The position numbers and the translations under genes were made by a program. From contig JAVYML010000001.1 of NCBI GenBank assembly GCA_038736355.1, positions 116,908 through 180,907 on the forward strand: 64,000 nt of DNA, given 5' to 3'. The notes under the pieces are model-generated. The model searched no databases, had not been told where the DNA came from, and saw only the letters and a list, made by a program, of their open reading frames with translations. Below are positions 56,401-64,000 of the stretch, in pieces. The DNA is from Candidatus Hadarchaeales archaeon (GTDB lineage: Archaea; Hadarchaeota; Hadarchaeia; Hadarchaeales; WYZ-LMO6). The first letter of the stretch is position 1. Every line of letters starts with the position of its first letter.

Positions 56401-58299
56401 TCAAGTCCTCCCCAAGCAGGACCAGCACACGTCCTTTATGCTCATGGAGATGGTGAAGTCACAGGAACAGGAAAAGCTCTTCAGCTTCACCACGGCGATA
56501 AGGCTCTGACAGGGGTGGAGCTGGATGGGGGGTTTGAGACAACAGGAATCCATCCAGCAACAAGTCCTCTCGTCCGGGCCGTCACATCCATCTCCGCAGA
56601 GGAGGTCCTTCCACCAGCAGCAGTCCCCCTGCTGGCAACCATCTCCGTAGGGGCCAAAGAACCATTCGTAAGTCTTGAAGTCTTTCCCCGAAAACTGGTA
56701 CTGGAAGCCCTGGAAGAAGATGGGCACGGTCCCCGTGTTGTGAATCTTGAGCACTACCCACACCGTATCGCAAGGATAGGTATACCAGTAGTGCAAGTAG
56801 AGGGTGCGGTTGTCCTCCGAACGCCAAGAGTTCACCTGACAGCACGGGAAGCTCCAGACCTTGTAACACTCTATCTCCGACTTCCAAGTTCCCGTCTCCA
56901 CCGTGCCCGACACGTAGAGGGGCTCGCTCCAGTGGGCGTAGGCTATTCCTCCCACCGAGAGGAAGAGCATTAGAAAGACGAGGGGAGTGCCCCACCGCCG
57001 GGAGGACACCTCCTTACCCAGCCCCCACCTCACCTTGCGCCCCCTGTACCTGCGGCCAAGGAAGACCGGCACCGCGAGGAGAGGCAGCGAAAGCACGAGG
57101 GCGGTGTGCTCTCTCACGAAAGACCATAGGCCAACCATCACCCCCTTCACTCCAAGAATGGCCCATCCCACCTTGGGAATCCGCATAATCACTTTCCCCA
57201 TCAGCTGGGAAGAGGAAACGGGTGTGGGGTCGGGAGAGGAGTTGGCATCCCCCTTGGTAATGAAGGACCAGCTCCCCCCCTCCTGCCTTACCTCCACCAC
57301 CCTGTGGATCACCGCTTCTCCTCCCCGGACAAACTGGATTACGTCCCCAGGCCTCACTGAAGAGGGGGAAACCTCCCTCACCACTGCCACATCCCCCACC
57401 TCCAGGCTCGGACTCATGCTCCCGCTGAGAACGGTGGTCACCCGAAGGCCTAAGAGGCCCGTGGAGGCCCACACCATCACCACGCAGAGGACCGAGGCTA
57501 TGACCAGGCCACGCGTCTGGGATTCTCTTGCCTTGAAGCCAACCTGTGAGGTGAAACCCAACCTTCGCAGGGTGAAGGGTGGGGTGTACAAGTTGATGGA
57601 GAAGAATCCCGCCGTGGGGATCATCACCCCCACCAGGGCCTCCACCGCCCAGGAGAGGCGGGGGAGAATCGGGCAGAACCACCAGAAAGCGGTGAGGGGG
57701 AGGCGGTATGCCAGGGAAGCCACCGGCCCGCCCAGGAAAGCCAGGTAGGTGGCTAGGAGGTTCTCCGCCACCAGGGGCAAAAAGCCCGTCCCTAGGAACT
57801 TGGTCGTGGCGAGGGGGGTGCGGAGCCCCAGCAGCTTGGCCGTGGAAATGCCAAGGAAAGCGTAAAAGAGGGTGACCGACCCCAAGGTGAGGAAGGGTCT
57901 ACCCCTGCCGAGGTTCTTCACCAGGTAGGACCTGGAGAGTTCCATCCCCAGCAGGGTGGAGAGAACCAAGAAAGAATTGGTGAGGAGGGAAAGGGGGGCG
58001 AAGGAGTAGGGACTCCTCCCAAAGCCCATGAAGAAGCCCAAGTTCAGGAGGACCAGCACGTAGAGGATGGAAACGCTTGCGGCTGCCAGGGAGACCGGGG
58101 CGTTGAACCAGGACCTTATCCTGTCCAGGCCGCAGGCCCAGAAAGCGACCAGGGCCAGGGTGCCCCAACAGACGGAGGGGAGGAAGTAGGCCATCCATCC
58201 CCTGGCCGGGAAGAGGTTCAGGAAGAGGTAGTTGAAGAGGGCCAGGACTAGGATGACCGCCGCCTTCCTTTCCGCCTTCCAGCCTGTTTTCATCCCCAT
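56401..58299 (-). CDS. SipW-type signal peptidase fused to a camelysin-like domain
   Basis: 632 residues. Residues 1-285 hold about nine membrane helices of unknown type. Residues 285-400 are an S26B signal peptidase with nucleophile Ser295 in VLSGSMSPSLEVGD, His333 in AVIHRVVEV and KGDANSSPDP. Then, after further helices, residues about 437-633 start with a membrane helix ending in GGIAYAHWSEPLYVSGTVET, the same signal-peptide end and first strands as the two exported proteins encoded upstream (GVAFAHWSES and GVAFAHWTDT). The C-terminal part is very cysteine-rich (GDCCWWKDLLCGDGC). The enzyme thus carries a homologue of its likely substrates on its own chain. GTG at 58302 is an alternative start. 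Confidence 0.85.
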   Translation of the reverse strand: MGMKTGWKAERKAAVILVLALFNYLFLNLFPARGWMAYFLPSVCWGTLALVAFWACGLDRIRSWFNAPVSLAAASVSILYVLVLLNLGFFMGFGRSPYSFAPLSLLTNSFLVLSTLLGMELSRSYLVKNLGRGRPFLTLGSVTLFYAFLGISTAKLLGLRTPLATTKFLGTGFLPLVAENLLATYLAFLGGPVASLAYRLPLTAFWWFCPILPRLSWAVEALVGVMIPTAGFFSINLYTPPFTLRRLGFTSQVGFKARESQTRGLVIASVLCVVMVWASTGLLGLRVTTVLSGSMSPSLEVGDVAVVREVSPSSVRPGDVIQFVRGGEAVIHRVVEVRQEGGSWSFITKGDANSSPDPTPVSSSQLMGKVIMRIPKVGWAILGVKGVMVGLWSFVREHTALVLSLPLLAVPVFLGRRYRGRKVRWGLGKEVSSRRWGTPLVFLMLFLSVGGIAYAHWSEPLYVSGTVETGTWKSEIECYKVWSFPCCQVNSWRSEDNRTLYLHYWYTYPCDTVWVVLKIHNTGTVPIFFQGFQYQFSGKDFKTYEWFFGPYGDGCQQGDCCWWKDLLCGDGCDGPDERTCCWMDSCCLKPPIQLHPCQSLIAVVKLKSFSCSCDFTISMSIKDVCWSCLGRT

Positions 58300-58317
58300 C
58301 ACGTTTTGAGCGCGATT

Positions 58318-58345
58318 TTTTCAAAAATTAAAAAACAAAAAAATT
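58318..58345 (-). terminator. Poly-T terminator after the 58365 gene
   Basis: On the minus strand the stop of the 58365 gene is followed by ATTTTTTTG, GTTTTTTAA and ATTTTTG tracts, typical of archaeal termination. The peptidase-fusion gene starts just after, so the promoter for it may also be in this gap, or read-through occurs. Confidence 0.5.
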
Positions 58346-58364
58346 TGGTTAGGGTTTCTCCGTT

Positions 58365-59804
58365 CTATACTGTATAGGTCACCTGAACTTCGACCCAGTC
58401 GTGCAATGTGGGGTAATAGGGAGAGCTACTCTGGGCTTGGAACCTGACCCTTAAGTTGTTGACCTCGCTAGCAGTGTTTATACTATAGGGGTTGACATAC
58501 AGGTTAAGCGTCACAATGTTGTCCACGCCTGCGGGTGGTAGACTCAATGAGATATTCCCTCCTCTCTGCGAAGCGCCAACGTAGATTTGCAACCTAGCAT
58601 TCGTCACGCCCGTACTCGGGCGCTGCCATTCGAACTTGAGCACTACACTTTGTACTGTGGCTCCCGCTGGGATGTTCTCGAACTCGAAATCGAGATAGTC
58701 ATCCCACCCCGAGGGATTCCATCCTGCATAGGGAACTCCCGTCAGAGTTATGTATCGATCGTCGTCGCTGGCCGTTAGCTTGGCCAGATTATCGGATGAA
58801 AGGGGCACGGGCCCATCGGTGGCGTCCACCGCGTAATTGGGATGCAGGTTCACCGAGATGATTGGGGATTCTATCACCAACGTCACGTCCACCGTCTGCG
58901 GACTGTTCGTCGCGTTCGGGGCCGAAACCGTGATCGTGGCGTGGTAGGTCCCCGCTGTGAGCCCGGTGATGTCCACGCTAACCGTTATGTTCTCAGAAGC
59001 CCCGGCCGCCAGGGCTCCGCTCGTCGGATTGAGCGAAAGCCAGGTAGCGTCGTCCGTGGCCGTCCAGCAGAGCGTTCCCCCGCCTGTGTTGGAAATGGTC
59101 ACTGTCTGCGGCGGAGGATTGGGCCCTCCAGCCGTGGCTTGGAAAGTCAGGCTCTGGGGAGAAAGTCCTATGGTGGGCTTGTACTCGGAGAAGTTCCACT
59201 GCACGGCCACCAGTTGGATGGTGAAGTGCAGTGAAGCTCCCCTGGGCGCACCCTGCAGGACGTGAACCCAGAAGCTCGTCTGAGGTGAATCTTTTCCGGG
59301 CTCAAGCTGAACGCCAAAGATGTTGGCCCTCCACCATATCTCCAAGTCATTCTCTCCATCGTTGTTGAGATCCAGCCTGACCTTCGTGTCATAGTCCATC
59401 ACCACGGTCCCGTTGATGATGGCCTTTTCAATGATCAGGGGCACCGTTCCCGTGTTCTTCATGTAAACACTTATGGAGTTGAAGTAGCTGGGGTACACAT
59501 TGTTCAAGGTCACCTCGATGATATGAGGATCTTTTATCACCGCCGTGGTGTAACCCACATCCTTGTCTCCCTGCCAGGAATAGGGCTCAGGCCCCTCGAA
59601 GTTGTCCCGGCAATGGTAGTCCCTCACACTGTCGGGGGGGCCTGGGTCAGAGTGTTTCACGTCGGTAAACCGCCAGTCCAGCGACCCCGTGGCCACGCTA
59701 CCCGTGAGGAGGAGGGACTCCGACCAGTGGGCGAAGGCCACACCGGTCAGGAGCATCCCTGCCACCAGCAGCACCGGTAACACCGCTAGCCTCGCATCCC
59801 TCAT
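58365..59804 (-). CDS. Camelysin/TasA-like exported protein with BACON-like and C-terminal beta domains
   Basis: 479 residues from the ATG at 59804 behind GGAAGGTG. The signal peptide ends in LLTGVAFAHWSESLLLTGSV, the SipW-substrate pattern. A camelysin-like domain follows (about 30-200, with YMKNTGTVPLIIEKAIING). Next comes an Ig-like domain of BACON type (about 210-310: VTISNTGGGTLCWTA, WLSLNPTSGALAAG), and last a beta-sandwich of about 160 residues (YLDFEFENIPAGATVQSVVL) like domains found in secreted adhesins. Probably a surface fibre or coat component cut by the adjacent signal peptidase. Confidence 0.82.
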   Translation of the reverse strand: MRDARLAVLPVLLVAGMLLTGVAFAHWSESLLLTGSVATGSLDWRFTDVKHSDPGPPDSVRDYHCRDNFEGPEPYSWQGDKDVGYTTAVIKDPHIIEVTLNNVYPSYFNSISVYMKNTGTVPLIIEKAIINGTVVMDYDTKVRLDLNNDGENDLEIWWRANIFGVQLEPGKDSPQTSFWVHVLQGAPRGASLHFTIQLVAVQWNFSEYKPTIGLSPQSLTFQATAGGPNPPPQTVTISNTGGGTLCWTATDDATWLSLNPTSGALAAGASENITVSVDITGLTAGTYHATITVSAPNATNSPQTVDVTLVIESPIISVNLHPNYAVDATDGPVPLSSDNLAKLTASDDDRYITLTGVPYAGWNPSGWDDYLDFEFENIPAGATVQSVVLKFEWQRPSTGVTNARLQIYVGASQRGGNISLSLPPAGVDNIVTLNLYVNPYSINTASEVNNLRVRFQAQSSSPYYPTLHDWVEVQVTYTV

Positions 59805-59831
59805 TTCCACACCTTCCTATGGTTGCGGTGG

Positions 59832-60371
59832 TTACGGGGCTCGGTAGTAGTTCCACTGTACCACGTCGATGGTTACGCTGAAGGTGTAGGTTGTGTTCTC
59901 CTCTGCGTCCTCGTCCAGGTGCACGTGCAATACCCCATAGGCCTTTTGGCACTGGTGGAGCTGCGTGCCCACCTCAATCCTGTTCTCATTTGGGTGGTCG
60001 TTATCCGCAATTATCTCCAACGTGGTGTTGTCCGGCAGATTTCCACGCCCGTATGTTATACTCTGTATCCTCAGGGGTACACTGCCCACACAGTGAAGGT
60101 CTATGGGCAGGTAGTAGTGGATGCACGGGTAGGCGTGGCTGATGGTCACCGTTATGGTGTTTTTGTCCTGCGAGAGTGAGCCAGTGATGAAGCTGACATT
60201 CTTACACTCGGGCTCACTGTCCCAACCCTCGCCCACGCTCAGCTCGGCATCGAAGGTTCCCGTGTTGACCGTACCGTTGATGTACAGAGTGTCGGTCCAG
60301 TGGGCAAAGGCCACTCCGGTCATGGCCAGAGCCACCATCAAAGCTCCAAACATTGCCATTGCTGTCCTCAT
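59832..60371 (-). CDS. Camelysin/TasA-like exported protein
   Basis: 179 residues. Signal peptide MRTAMAMFGALMVALAMTGV followed by AFAHWTDTLYINGTVNTG, matching the 58365 and 56401 proteins. The mature domain keeps ITVTISHAYPCIHYYLPIDL and a closing TFSVTIDVVQWNYY strand, also present in the larger relative (IQLVAVQWNFSEY). TasA and camelysin are the related bacterial biofilm fibre and surface proteins. First gene of the operon, with a strong AAAGGAGGTGAT ribosome binding site and a leader of over 100 bases. Confidence 0.83.
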   Translation of the reverse strand: MRTAMAMFGALMVALAMTGVAFAHWTDTLYINGTVNTGTFDAELSVGEGWDSEPECKNVSFITGSLSQDKNTITVTISHAYPCIHYYLPIDLHCVGSVPLRIQSITYGRGNLPDNTTLEIIADNDHPNENRIEVGTQLHQCQKAYGVLHVHLDEDAEENTTYTFSVTIDVVQWNYYRAP

Positions 60372-60462
60372 CTTCTATCACCTCCTTTTCTCCATAGGGG
60401 CTATCATCGGTCGATCCACGAAGGGACCTCCCTTTAACGGGGGCTCCCCTTTTAGTCCCCCG

Positions 60463-60483
60463 GGCCTTTCCGGTTTTCCGGCC
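60463..60483 (-). promoter_or_regulatory. GC-rich hairpin near 5' end of leader
   Basis: CCGG-TTTT-CCGG at 60470-60481, flanked by GGCC at 60463-60466 and 60480-60483, can fold into a small stem-loop within a few bases of the transcript start predicted by the element at 60511-60539. This parallels the hairpin at the 5' end of the co-regulated 53370 operon. Confidence 0.45.
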
Positions 60484-60507
60484 ATGCCAAAAAGAAACTG
60501 AGACCCC

Positions 60508-60539
60508 GGGATAAAGGCGCCTACTGAAAATAGTTCTGG
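60508..60539 (-). promoter_or_regulatory. Promoter element shared with DUF6230-like operon (copy 2)
   Basis: Positions 60511-60539 match 54324-54352 at 24 of 29 bases. The minus strand reads CCAGAAC, then TTTCAGTAG, GCGCC and a TATA-like CCTTTAT. It lies about 140 bases upstream of the first camelysin-like gene. Confidence 0.7.
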
Positions 60540-60568
60540 CGTCTTTTTCTGGCGCTCAATTCAGTCTT

Positions 60569-60577
60569 CTTTTAAGT
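60569..60577 (+). promoter_or_regulatory. TATA box for 60599 gene
   Basis: CTTTTAAGT is centred about 26 bases before the GTG at 60599, consistent with a leaderless transcript. Confidence 0.5.
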
Positions 60578-60598
60578 TTTCCCTCCGCCAGCTCCTTC

Positions 60599-60853
60599 GT
60601 GTCTGGATTTGAGGAATCCTTCGAGGAGATCAAGAAGAAACTGGGGGGGAAGCGGGGTGAGGAACTTGCGGAGGAGATCCTCGGAATCCTGAGCGATGGA
60701 ACTTCTCATTCCCTCAAGGAGCTGGTAGAACTCACGAAGACCTCCAAGGAAAGTGTAAAAACCGTGCTGAATCTTCTGGAGGAGATGGGTTTCGTAGAAA
60801 GGGAGTACAGGTTAACGGAGTTCGGAAGAAGGGTGCTCTTGCCCCAGGAGTGA
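60599..60853 (+). CDS. Small winged-helix regulator
   Basis: 84 residues from GTG. The winged helix is GTSHSLKELVELTKTSKESV, VLNLLEEMGFVEREYRLTEFG. No ligand domain. It is divergent from the camelysin-like operon, with the shared promoter element in the gap, and is one candidate to control it (inference). Its stop directly abuts that of the convergent HTH_45 gene. Confidence 0.75.
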   Translation: MSGFEESFEEIKKKLGGKRGEELAEEILGILSDGTSHSLKELVELTKTSKESVKTVLNLLEEMGFVEREYRLTEFGRRVLLPQE

Positions 60854-61117
60854 TCAACAGAACATCTTCCTGAGTTCCCTCAGCTTCTTCAGCACCTTCA
60901 TCCCTTCTTCCGTAGTCTGGTAGACCTTTCGACCTTCCCCCTCTCCGTTGGTTTTCACCGCCAGTAAGCCTCTTCCCACGAGTTCGTCTATGTACTTCTG
61001 GGCCAGACCAAAACCCAGATTGGTCCGGTAAGCTATCCCCGTCTTCGTCATCTCCCCCACACATGCCAGCTCCAGAATCTCGCCTATGATCTCCAGCCTG
61101 TTCCTTCTTCCCCTCAT
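60854..61117 (-). CDS. HTH_45-like winged-helix protein
   Basis: 87 residues. RRNRLEIIGEILELACVGEM, TKTGIAYRTNLGFGLAQKYI and GLLAVKTNGEGEGRKVYQTT fit the archaeal HTH_45 winged-helix family. These small proteins are numerous in archaea and mostly uncharacterised. It is convergent with the preceding regulator and divergent from the V4R regulator. Confidence 0.82.
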   Translation of the reverse strand: MRGRRNRLEIIGEILELACVGEMTKTGIAYRTNLGFGLAQKYIDELVGRGLLAVKTNGEGEGRKVYQTTEEGMKVLKKLRELRKMFC

Positions 61118-61282
61118 CTAGGTTATTTTGTGCTCACACGCCCCTCCTAAAAATACCTCGTGACTCTTTTCCCTAAGACCGTAACACAGTAACACATTTT
61201 CGAAACATCATACCTTTTTCGTTCTTCCCTCTCTCTTTTCCCCCTTTCTCCTCCGTTCAATGTTTTTGTGTAATACCAAATT

Positions 61283-61291
61283 GTTTAAATA
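61283..61291 (+). promoter_or_regulatory. TATA box for V4R regulator
   Basis: GTTTAAATA about 38 bases before the ATG at 61325. The short leader holds a GGGAAG ribosome binding site. The rest of 61118-61282 shows no other recognisable signal. Confidence 0.55.
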
Positions 61292-61324
61292 GCGGGACAA
61301 GAAGTTATCAAGTGGGAAGAAGGG

Positions 61325-62410
61325 ATGAAGGTGGGGGGGCCTAAATATCTACCCATAGGTGCCTATCTTCCTGGCAGAAAGATAGTTGAATACTTGGTCT
61401 TAACCGATGACCTGGTGAGCACCCTCGCTGAAATCACTTGGAGGGCCAAGGAAAAGGGAGTGGAAATCGTTGCCGGGAACCTCACCACCGATCCCCGCTC
61501 CCCCATCAAGCACTTCTCTTTCTTCGCCGATCTCACCAACTCCGAAATCACACCGGAGGAGCTGGAAAAGGAACTGACCAAAGTGGAGGGGGTAAAGGAG
61601 GTCCTCTCCCAGCCGGGGACTTCCCAGGGATTGGTGGTGGACAGGCTGCATTTCCCCCTCATGGTGATGGAGGAGAGGGCCATCACCCTAAGGGTGGAAA
61701 CCTTTGGGGATCTCCTGCAAAACTTCAACCAAGTAGAAACCAACAAACTCGCCTTTTTCAGGATGGGAGTAAAGGCAGGGTTGAGGAAGGCTAGGAAGGT
61801 CATCCAACTGGGATTGAGTGGCATACAGGCCCTCGACTTCATCCTCACGGAAAGGATAGCCAAGGGTTGGGGTCTGCCCACCATCAAGAAGTTCAACGGA
61901 GATACGGTGGAGGTGGAGATGCAGGAACTCTTCGAGTGTCTCCCCTTCAAGGGGAAGGGAAAAGAGAGCAAGAGCCAGTTCTTTAGGGGGTATCTCTCGG
62001 GAGTGGTCTCCGGCCTCATAGGAAAGGAAGTGGTCATGGAGGAGACGAAGTGCATAGCCAAAGGGGACAAGTGCTGCTACTTCGTCTCCACTCCCGGTTC
62101 TCTCTCGGAGGTAGGCACCAGGCCCTCGGAAACTCCTCAGACGAGGGAGGAGCTCTTTTCCGTAATCAAGGAAATTTTTGGGGAAGACCTGAAGTTCAAG
62201 GCCTTGAAGTTCTTGGCCAGAAAGGAGGTGGCCTCCATCAGGGAGATAGCCAGGAAAATCAACATCGCCCCCAAGAACCTCACCCGCCACTTGGATTACC
62301 TCTTGCAGAAGGGAGTGATAGAAACCGTCTACAGCGGGAAAAACATCAAGCTCTACCGTCTTTCCTCAAAGGTGGAGGTACTGGGCAAGTTCCTGCGCAG
62401 CGACCTCTGA
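61325..62410 (+). CDS. Regulator with ACT-like, V4R and winged-helix domains
   Basis: 361 residues. The N-terminal region (about 20-100, ITWRAKEKGVEIVAGNLTTD, IKHFSFFADLTNSE) looks like a regulatory ACT-type domain. The middle is a V4R domain with its cysteines in EETKCIAKGDKCCYFVS. The C-terminus is a winged helix (KFLARKEVASIREIARKINI, PKNLTRHLDYLLQKGVIETV). V4R domains bind small hydrophobic molecules or metals. Likely a ligand-responsive transcription factor; target unknown. TPI follows 30 bases later. Confidence 0.78.
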   Translation: MKVGGPKYLPIGAYLPGRKIVEYLVLTDDLVSTLAEITWRAKEKGVEIVAGNLTTDPRSPIKHFSFFADLTNSEITPEELEKELTKVEGVKEVLSQPGTSQGLVVDRLHFPLMVMEERAITLRVETFGDLLQNFNQVETNKLAFFRMGVKAGLRKARKVIQLGLSGIQALDFILTERIAKGWGLPTIKKFNGDTVEVEMQELFECLPFKGKGKESKSQFFRGYLSGVVSGLIGKEVVMEETKCIAKGDKCCYFVSTPGSLSEVGTRPSETPQTREELFSVIKEIFGEDLKFKALKFLARKEVASIREIARKINIAPKNLTRHLDYLLQKGVIETVYSGKNIKLYRLSSKVEVLGKFLRSDL

Positions 62411-62440
62411 ACTTTTTTATCCCAAGGTGGAAGGAAAAGG

Positions 62441-63118
62441 ATGCTGAGGACCCCCCTGGTCATCGTGAACTTCAAGGCCTACGCCGAAGCGATGGGGAAA
62501 AGGGCCGTGGAACTCTCCAAGATCCTTTCCTCCGTGGCCAGGCGTGAGGATGTGTGCGTGGCCGTGGCCCCCCAAGCGCCCGACCTCAAAAGTGTGGCGG
62601 AGGTGGGACTTCCCGTCCTAGCCCAACATGTGGATCCCCTCACGCCTGGAGCCCACACGGGCTGGATCCTCCCGGAGGCCGTGAAAGAGGCTGGGGCGGT
62701 GGGTTCCCTTCTCAACCATTCTGAACATCCCCTGAGGGTGGAGGAGGTTGGGGCCTGTGTGAAGAGGCTGAGGGAACTGGGATTGGTGAGCGTGGTCTGC
62801 GCAGCCGATCCCGAGCTCTGCAGGAAGGTGGCCTCCCTCCGCCCAGACTTCGTGGCCGTGGAACCCCCAGAGTTGATAGGAACGGGAAGGGCGGTTTCGA
62901 AGGTGAGGCCGGAGGTGGTGAGCGAAGCCGTGGAACTGGTGAAGGAGGTGAATCCCTCGGTAAAGGTCCTTTGCGGGGCTGGCATCTCCACGGGGGAGGA
63001 TGTGAGGAAGGCGCTGGAGCTGGGTGCGGAGGGGGTGCTCCTAGCTTCCAGCGTGGTGAAGGCCAAGGACTGGAAGGCTGCGGCGGAAGAGGTGATCAAG
63101 GGAATCAAGGGAGGTTAG
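62441..63118 (+). CDS. tpiA: Triosephosphate isomerase, archaeal type
   Basis: 225 residues, the short length of thermophilic archaeal tetrameric TPI. It interconverts glyceraldehyde-3-phosphate and dihydroxyacetone phosphate. Asn and Lys are in IVNFKAYAEA, the electrophile His in LLNHSEHPLR and the base Glu in VAVEPPELIGTG; LCGAGISTGED binds phosphate. Its end overlaps the convergent helicase gene by four bases. Confidence 0.96.
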   Translation: MLRTPLVIVNFKAYAEAMGKRAVELSKILSSVARREDVCVAVAPQAPDLKSVAEVGLPVLAQHVDPLTPGAHTGWILPEAVKEAGAVGSLLNHSEHPLRVEEVGACVKRLRELGLVSVVCAADPELCRKVASLRPDFVAVEPPELIGTGRAVSKVRPEVVSEAVELVKEVNPSVKVLCGAGISTGEDVRKALELGAEGVLLASSVVKAKDWKAAAEEVIKGIKGG

Positions 63119-64000
63119 CCCTCTTTCACCTCGAAGGGGAGGTCCCTTTTGGGATCGGAAAGTTCTTCTTCCGTCATAGGTTCGGGGGAAAGGGGAGAAA
63201 GGCGGAGGATGGGCTGGAGCCTGCGGTCGACCTCCCTCGCCAGGCTTTGCATGCGTTTGACCTTCCTGCGGGAAGAGAAGTGGGAGGCCATGTCGAACTT
63301 GGATTCCGAGAGGAGGATGACCACCCTCCCGAAGGAGAATCTCCCCGTCCTGCCTCTCCTCTGGATGTACCTTATCTCGGAAGGAACGGGCTCGTAAAAG
63401 ACCACCAGATCCACGGAGGGGATGTCCAGTCCCTCTTCCGCTATGGAGGTCCCCACCAAGACCCTCGTCTCCCCCCTCCTGAACCTCCCAAGGACTTCCA
63501 GCTGCTCCCTCTGCTTCAAACCTGAATCGCTCGCCCTCCTCGACTGTCCCACGAACCTCTCCACCCCCACTCCGGGTAGGTTGCGGGAGAGATACTCCAC
63601 CAACCTGGAAGCCGTGTCCCTGTACTGGGCAAAGACCAGCACCCTCGAAAGGGGGGAGGACTCGAGCTGTTTCTTCACTTCCCAAAGGAGTCTTTCCATC
63701 TTTGGATGCTCGGGCAGGGGTTCCTCGAGGATGGCCCTGAGCTTCCTGTACCTGGGATCCTTGAGAAGGAGGGAATAGGTCCTCCTCTCCCCGCTTCTTC
63801 CCTCCATCCTCTCGAAGAAGGAGAGGAGGGCGAAGGGACCCTGTGACTCGAGGAGCTCCAGCGCATGCGAAAGGGTGAGGGAAAGGGACTGGTATCTGAG
63901 GGCGGTGAAGAGGGGACCCTTCTCCCTAGCCGTCCCCAGTTTCTTCCTCAGTTCCTCCCCCAATCCCAGCAGGACCTTCCTCGTTACCCTGCTTGGGGGG
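63115..64000 (-). CDS. Hef-like superfamily 2 helicase, C-terminal part (runs off the window)
   Basis: The open frame continues past 64000; about 295 residues are visible. Motif IV (VLVFAQYRDTASRLVEYL), motif V (RVLVGTSIAEEGLDIPSVDL) and motif VI (YIQRRGRTGRFSFG) match Hef/FANCM helicases. The preceding helical region (LFTALRYQSLSLTLSHALEL) is the Hef insertion domain. Hef in Thermococci ends in an ERCC4 nuclease; here the protein stops about 50 residues after motif VI, so it is a helicase-only form. Role: fork and branched-DNA repair. Confidence 0.87.
   Translation of the reverse strand, partial: PPSRVTRKVLLGLGEELRKKLGTAREKGPLFTALRYQSLSLTLSHALELLESQGPFALLSFFERMEGRSGERRTYSLLLKDPRYRKLRAILEEPLPEHPKMERLLWEVKKQLESSPLSRVLVFAQYRDTASRLVEYLSRNLPGVGVERFVGQSRRASDSGLKQREQLEVLGRFRRGETRVLVGTSIAEEGLDIPSVDLVVFYEPVPSEIRYIQRRGRTGRFSFGRVVILLSESKFDMASHFSSRRKVKRMQSLAREVDRRLQPILRLSPLSPEPMTEEELSDPKRDLPFEVKEG

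Overview
The window is archaeal. It has ribosomal proteins S24e and S27ae, an Orc1/Cdc6 protein, a tRNA-Pro with a short intron one base 3' of the anticodon, archaeal type IV pilins with a TadC/GspE-type motor, a tetrameric-type triosephosphate isomerase, a Hef-like helicase, and TATA boxes about 25 bases upstream of many leaderless starts. GC content is high and genes are tightly packed. The set suggests an uncultivated, probably thermophilic, anaerobic euryarchaeon-like lineage. Hadarchaeota or a neighbour is a guess the sequence cannot confirm.

Layout. 1-3086: a DUF4143-type AAA ATPase gene split by an IS607-family element (tnpB plus a damaged tnpA). 3179-20071: one 5630-residue surface protein built from about 137 copies of a 16-residue tryptophan repeat, in five blocks separated by fibronectin-III-like modules, with a C-terminal membrane anchor and cytoplasmic tail. 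A small winged-helix gene lies directly upstream, and the divergent promoter region carries three matching palindromes. 21.3-24.9 kb: single-pass surface proteins interleaved with one intact and one serine-less signal peptidase homologue. 24.9-31.8 kb: rhomboid protease, Cdc6, a tungstate transporter (tupABC) with its ModE regulator, S27ae/S24e, a PAC2 protein, tRNA-Pro and a flavoprotein. 31.8-41.5 kb: homocysteine/sulfur-transfer enzyme, NadA, FdhD, radical SAM protein, cysteine desulfurase, PAP2 phosphatase, DUF166, GalT-like transferase, a regulator, and a DUF4430/membrane-protein pair. 41.5-49.2 kb: type IV pilus-like cluster (pilin, large pilin-like protein, RecA-like protein, MinD, TadC-like membrane protein, GspE-like ATPase). 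49.3-51.3 kb: 4-alpha-glucanotransferase and a HhH-GPD protein. 51.4-54.3 kb: a tight operon of membrane and exported proteins resembling the DUF6114/DUF6230 pair. 54.4-60.4 kb: a matrixin-like protease, DUF5305 protein, a signal peptidase fused to a protein resembling its own substrates, and two camelysin/TasA-like proteins. 60.6-64 kb: small regulators, a V4R-domain regulator, TPI, and the end of a helicase.

How the parts fit. Much of the window serves the cell surface: a giant anchored adhesin or coat protein, two signal-peptidase-linked secreted protein sets, a pilus machine and a secreted protease. The camelysin-like operon and the DUF6114/6230-like operon share a 29-base promoter-proximal element (24/29 identical), so they are probably co-regulated. 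A second theme is tungsten and sulfur: tungstate import, a ModE-box-like palindrome, FdhD and a cysteine desulfurase fit supply of a sulfurated W/Mo cofactor to a formate dehydrogenase outside the window.

No stretch longer than 300 bases lacks a gene. The longest gaps are 20382-20626 (operators and promoters) and 61118-61324 (promoter). Positions 3087-3178 hold nothing recognised.
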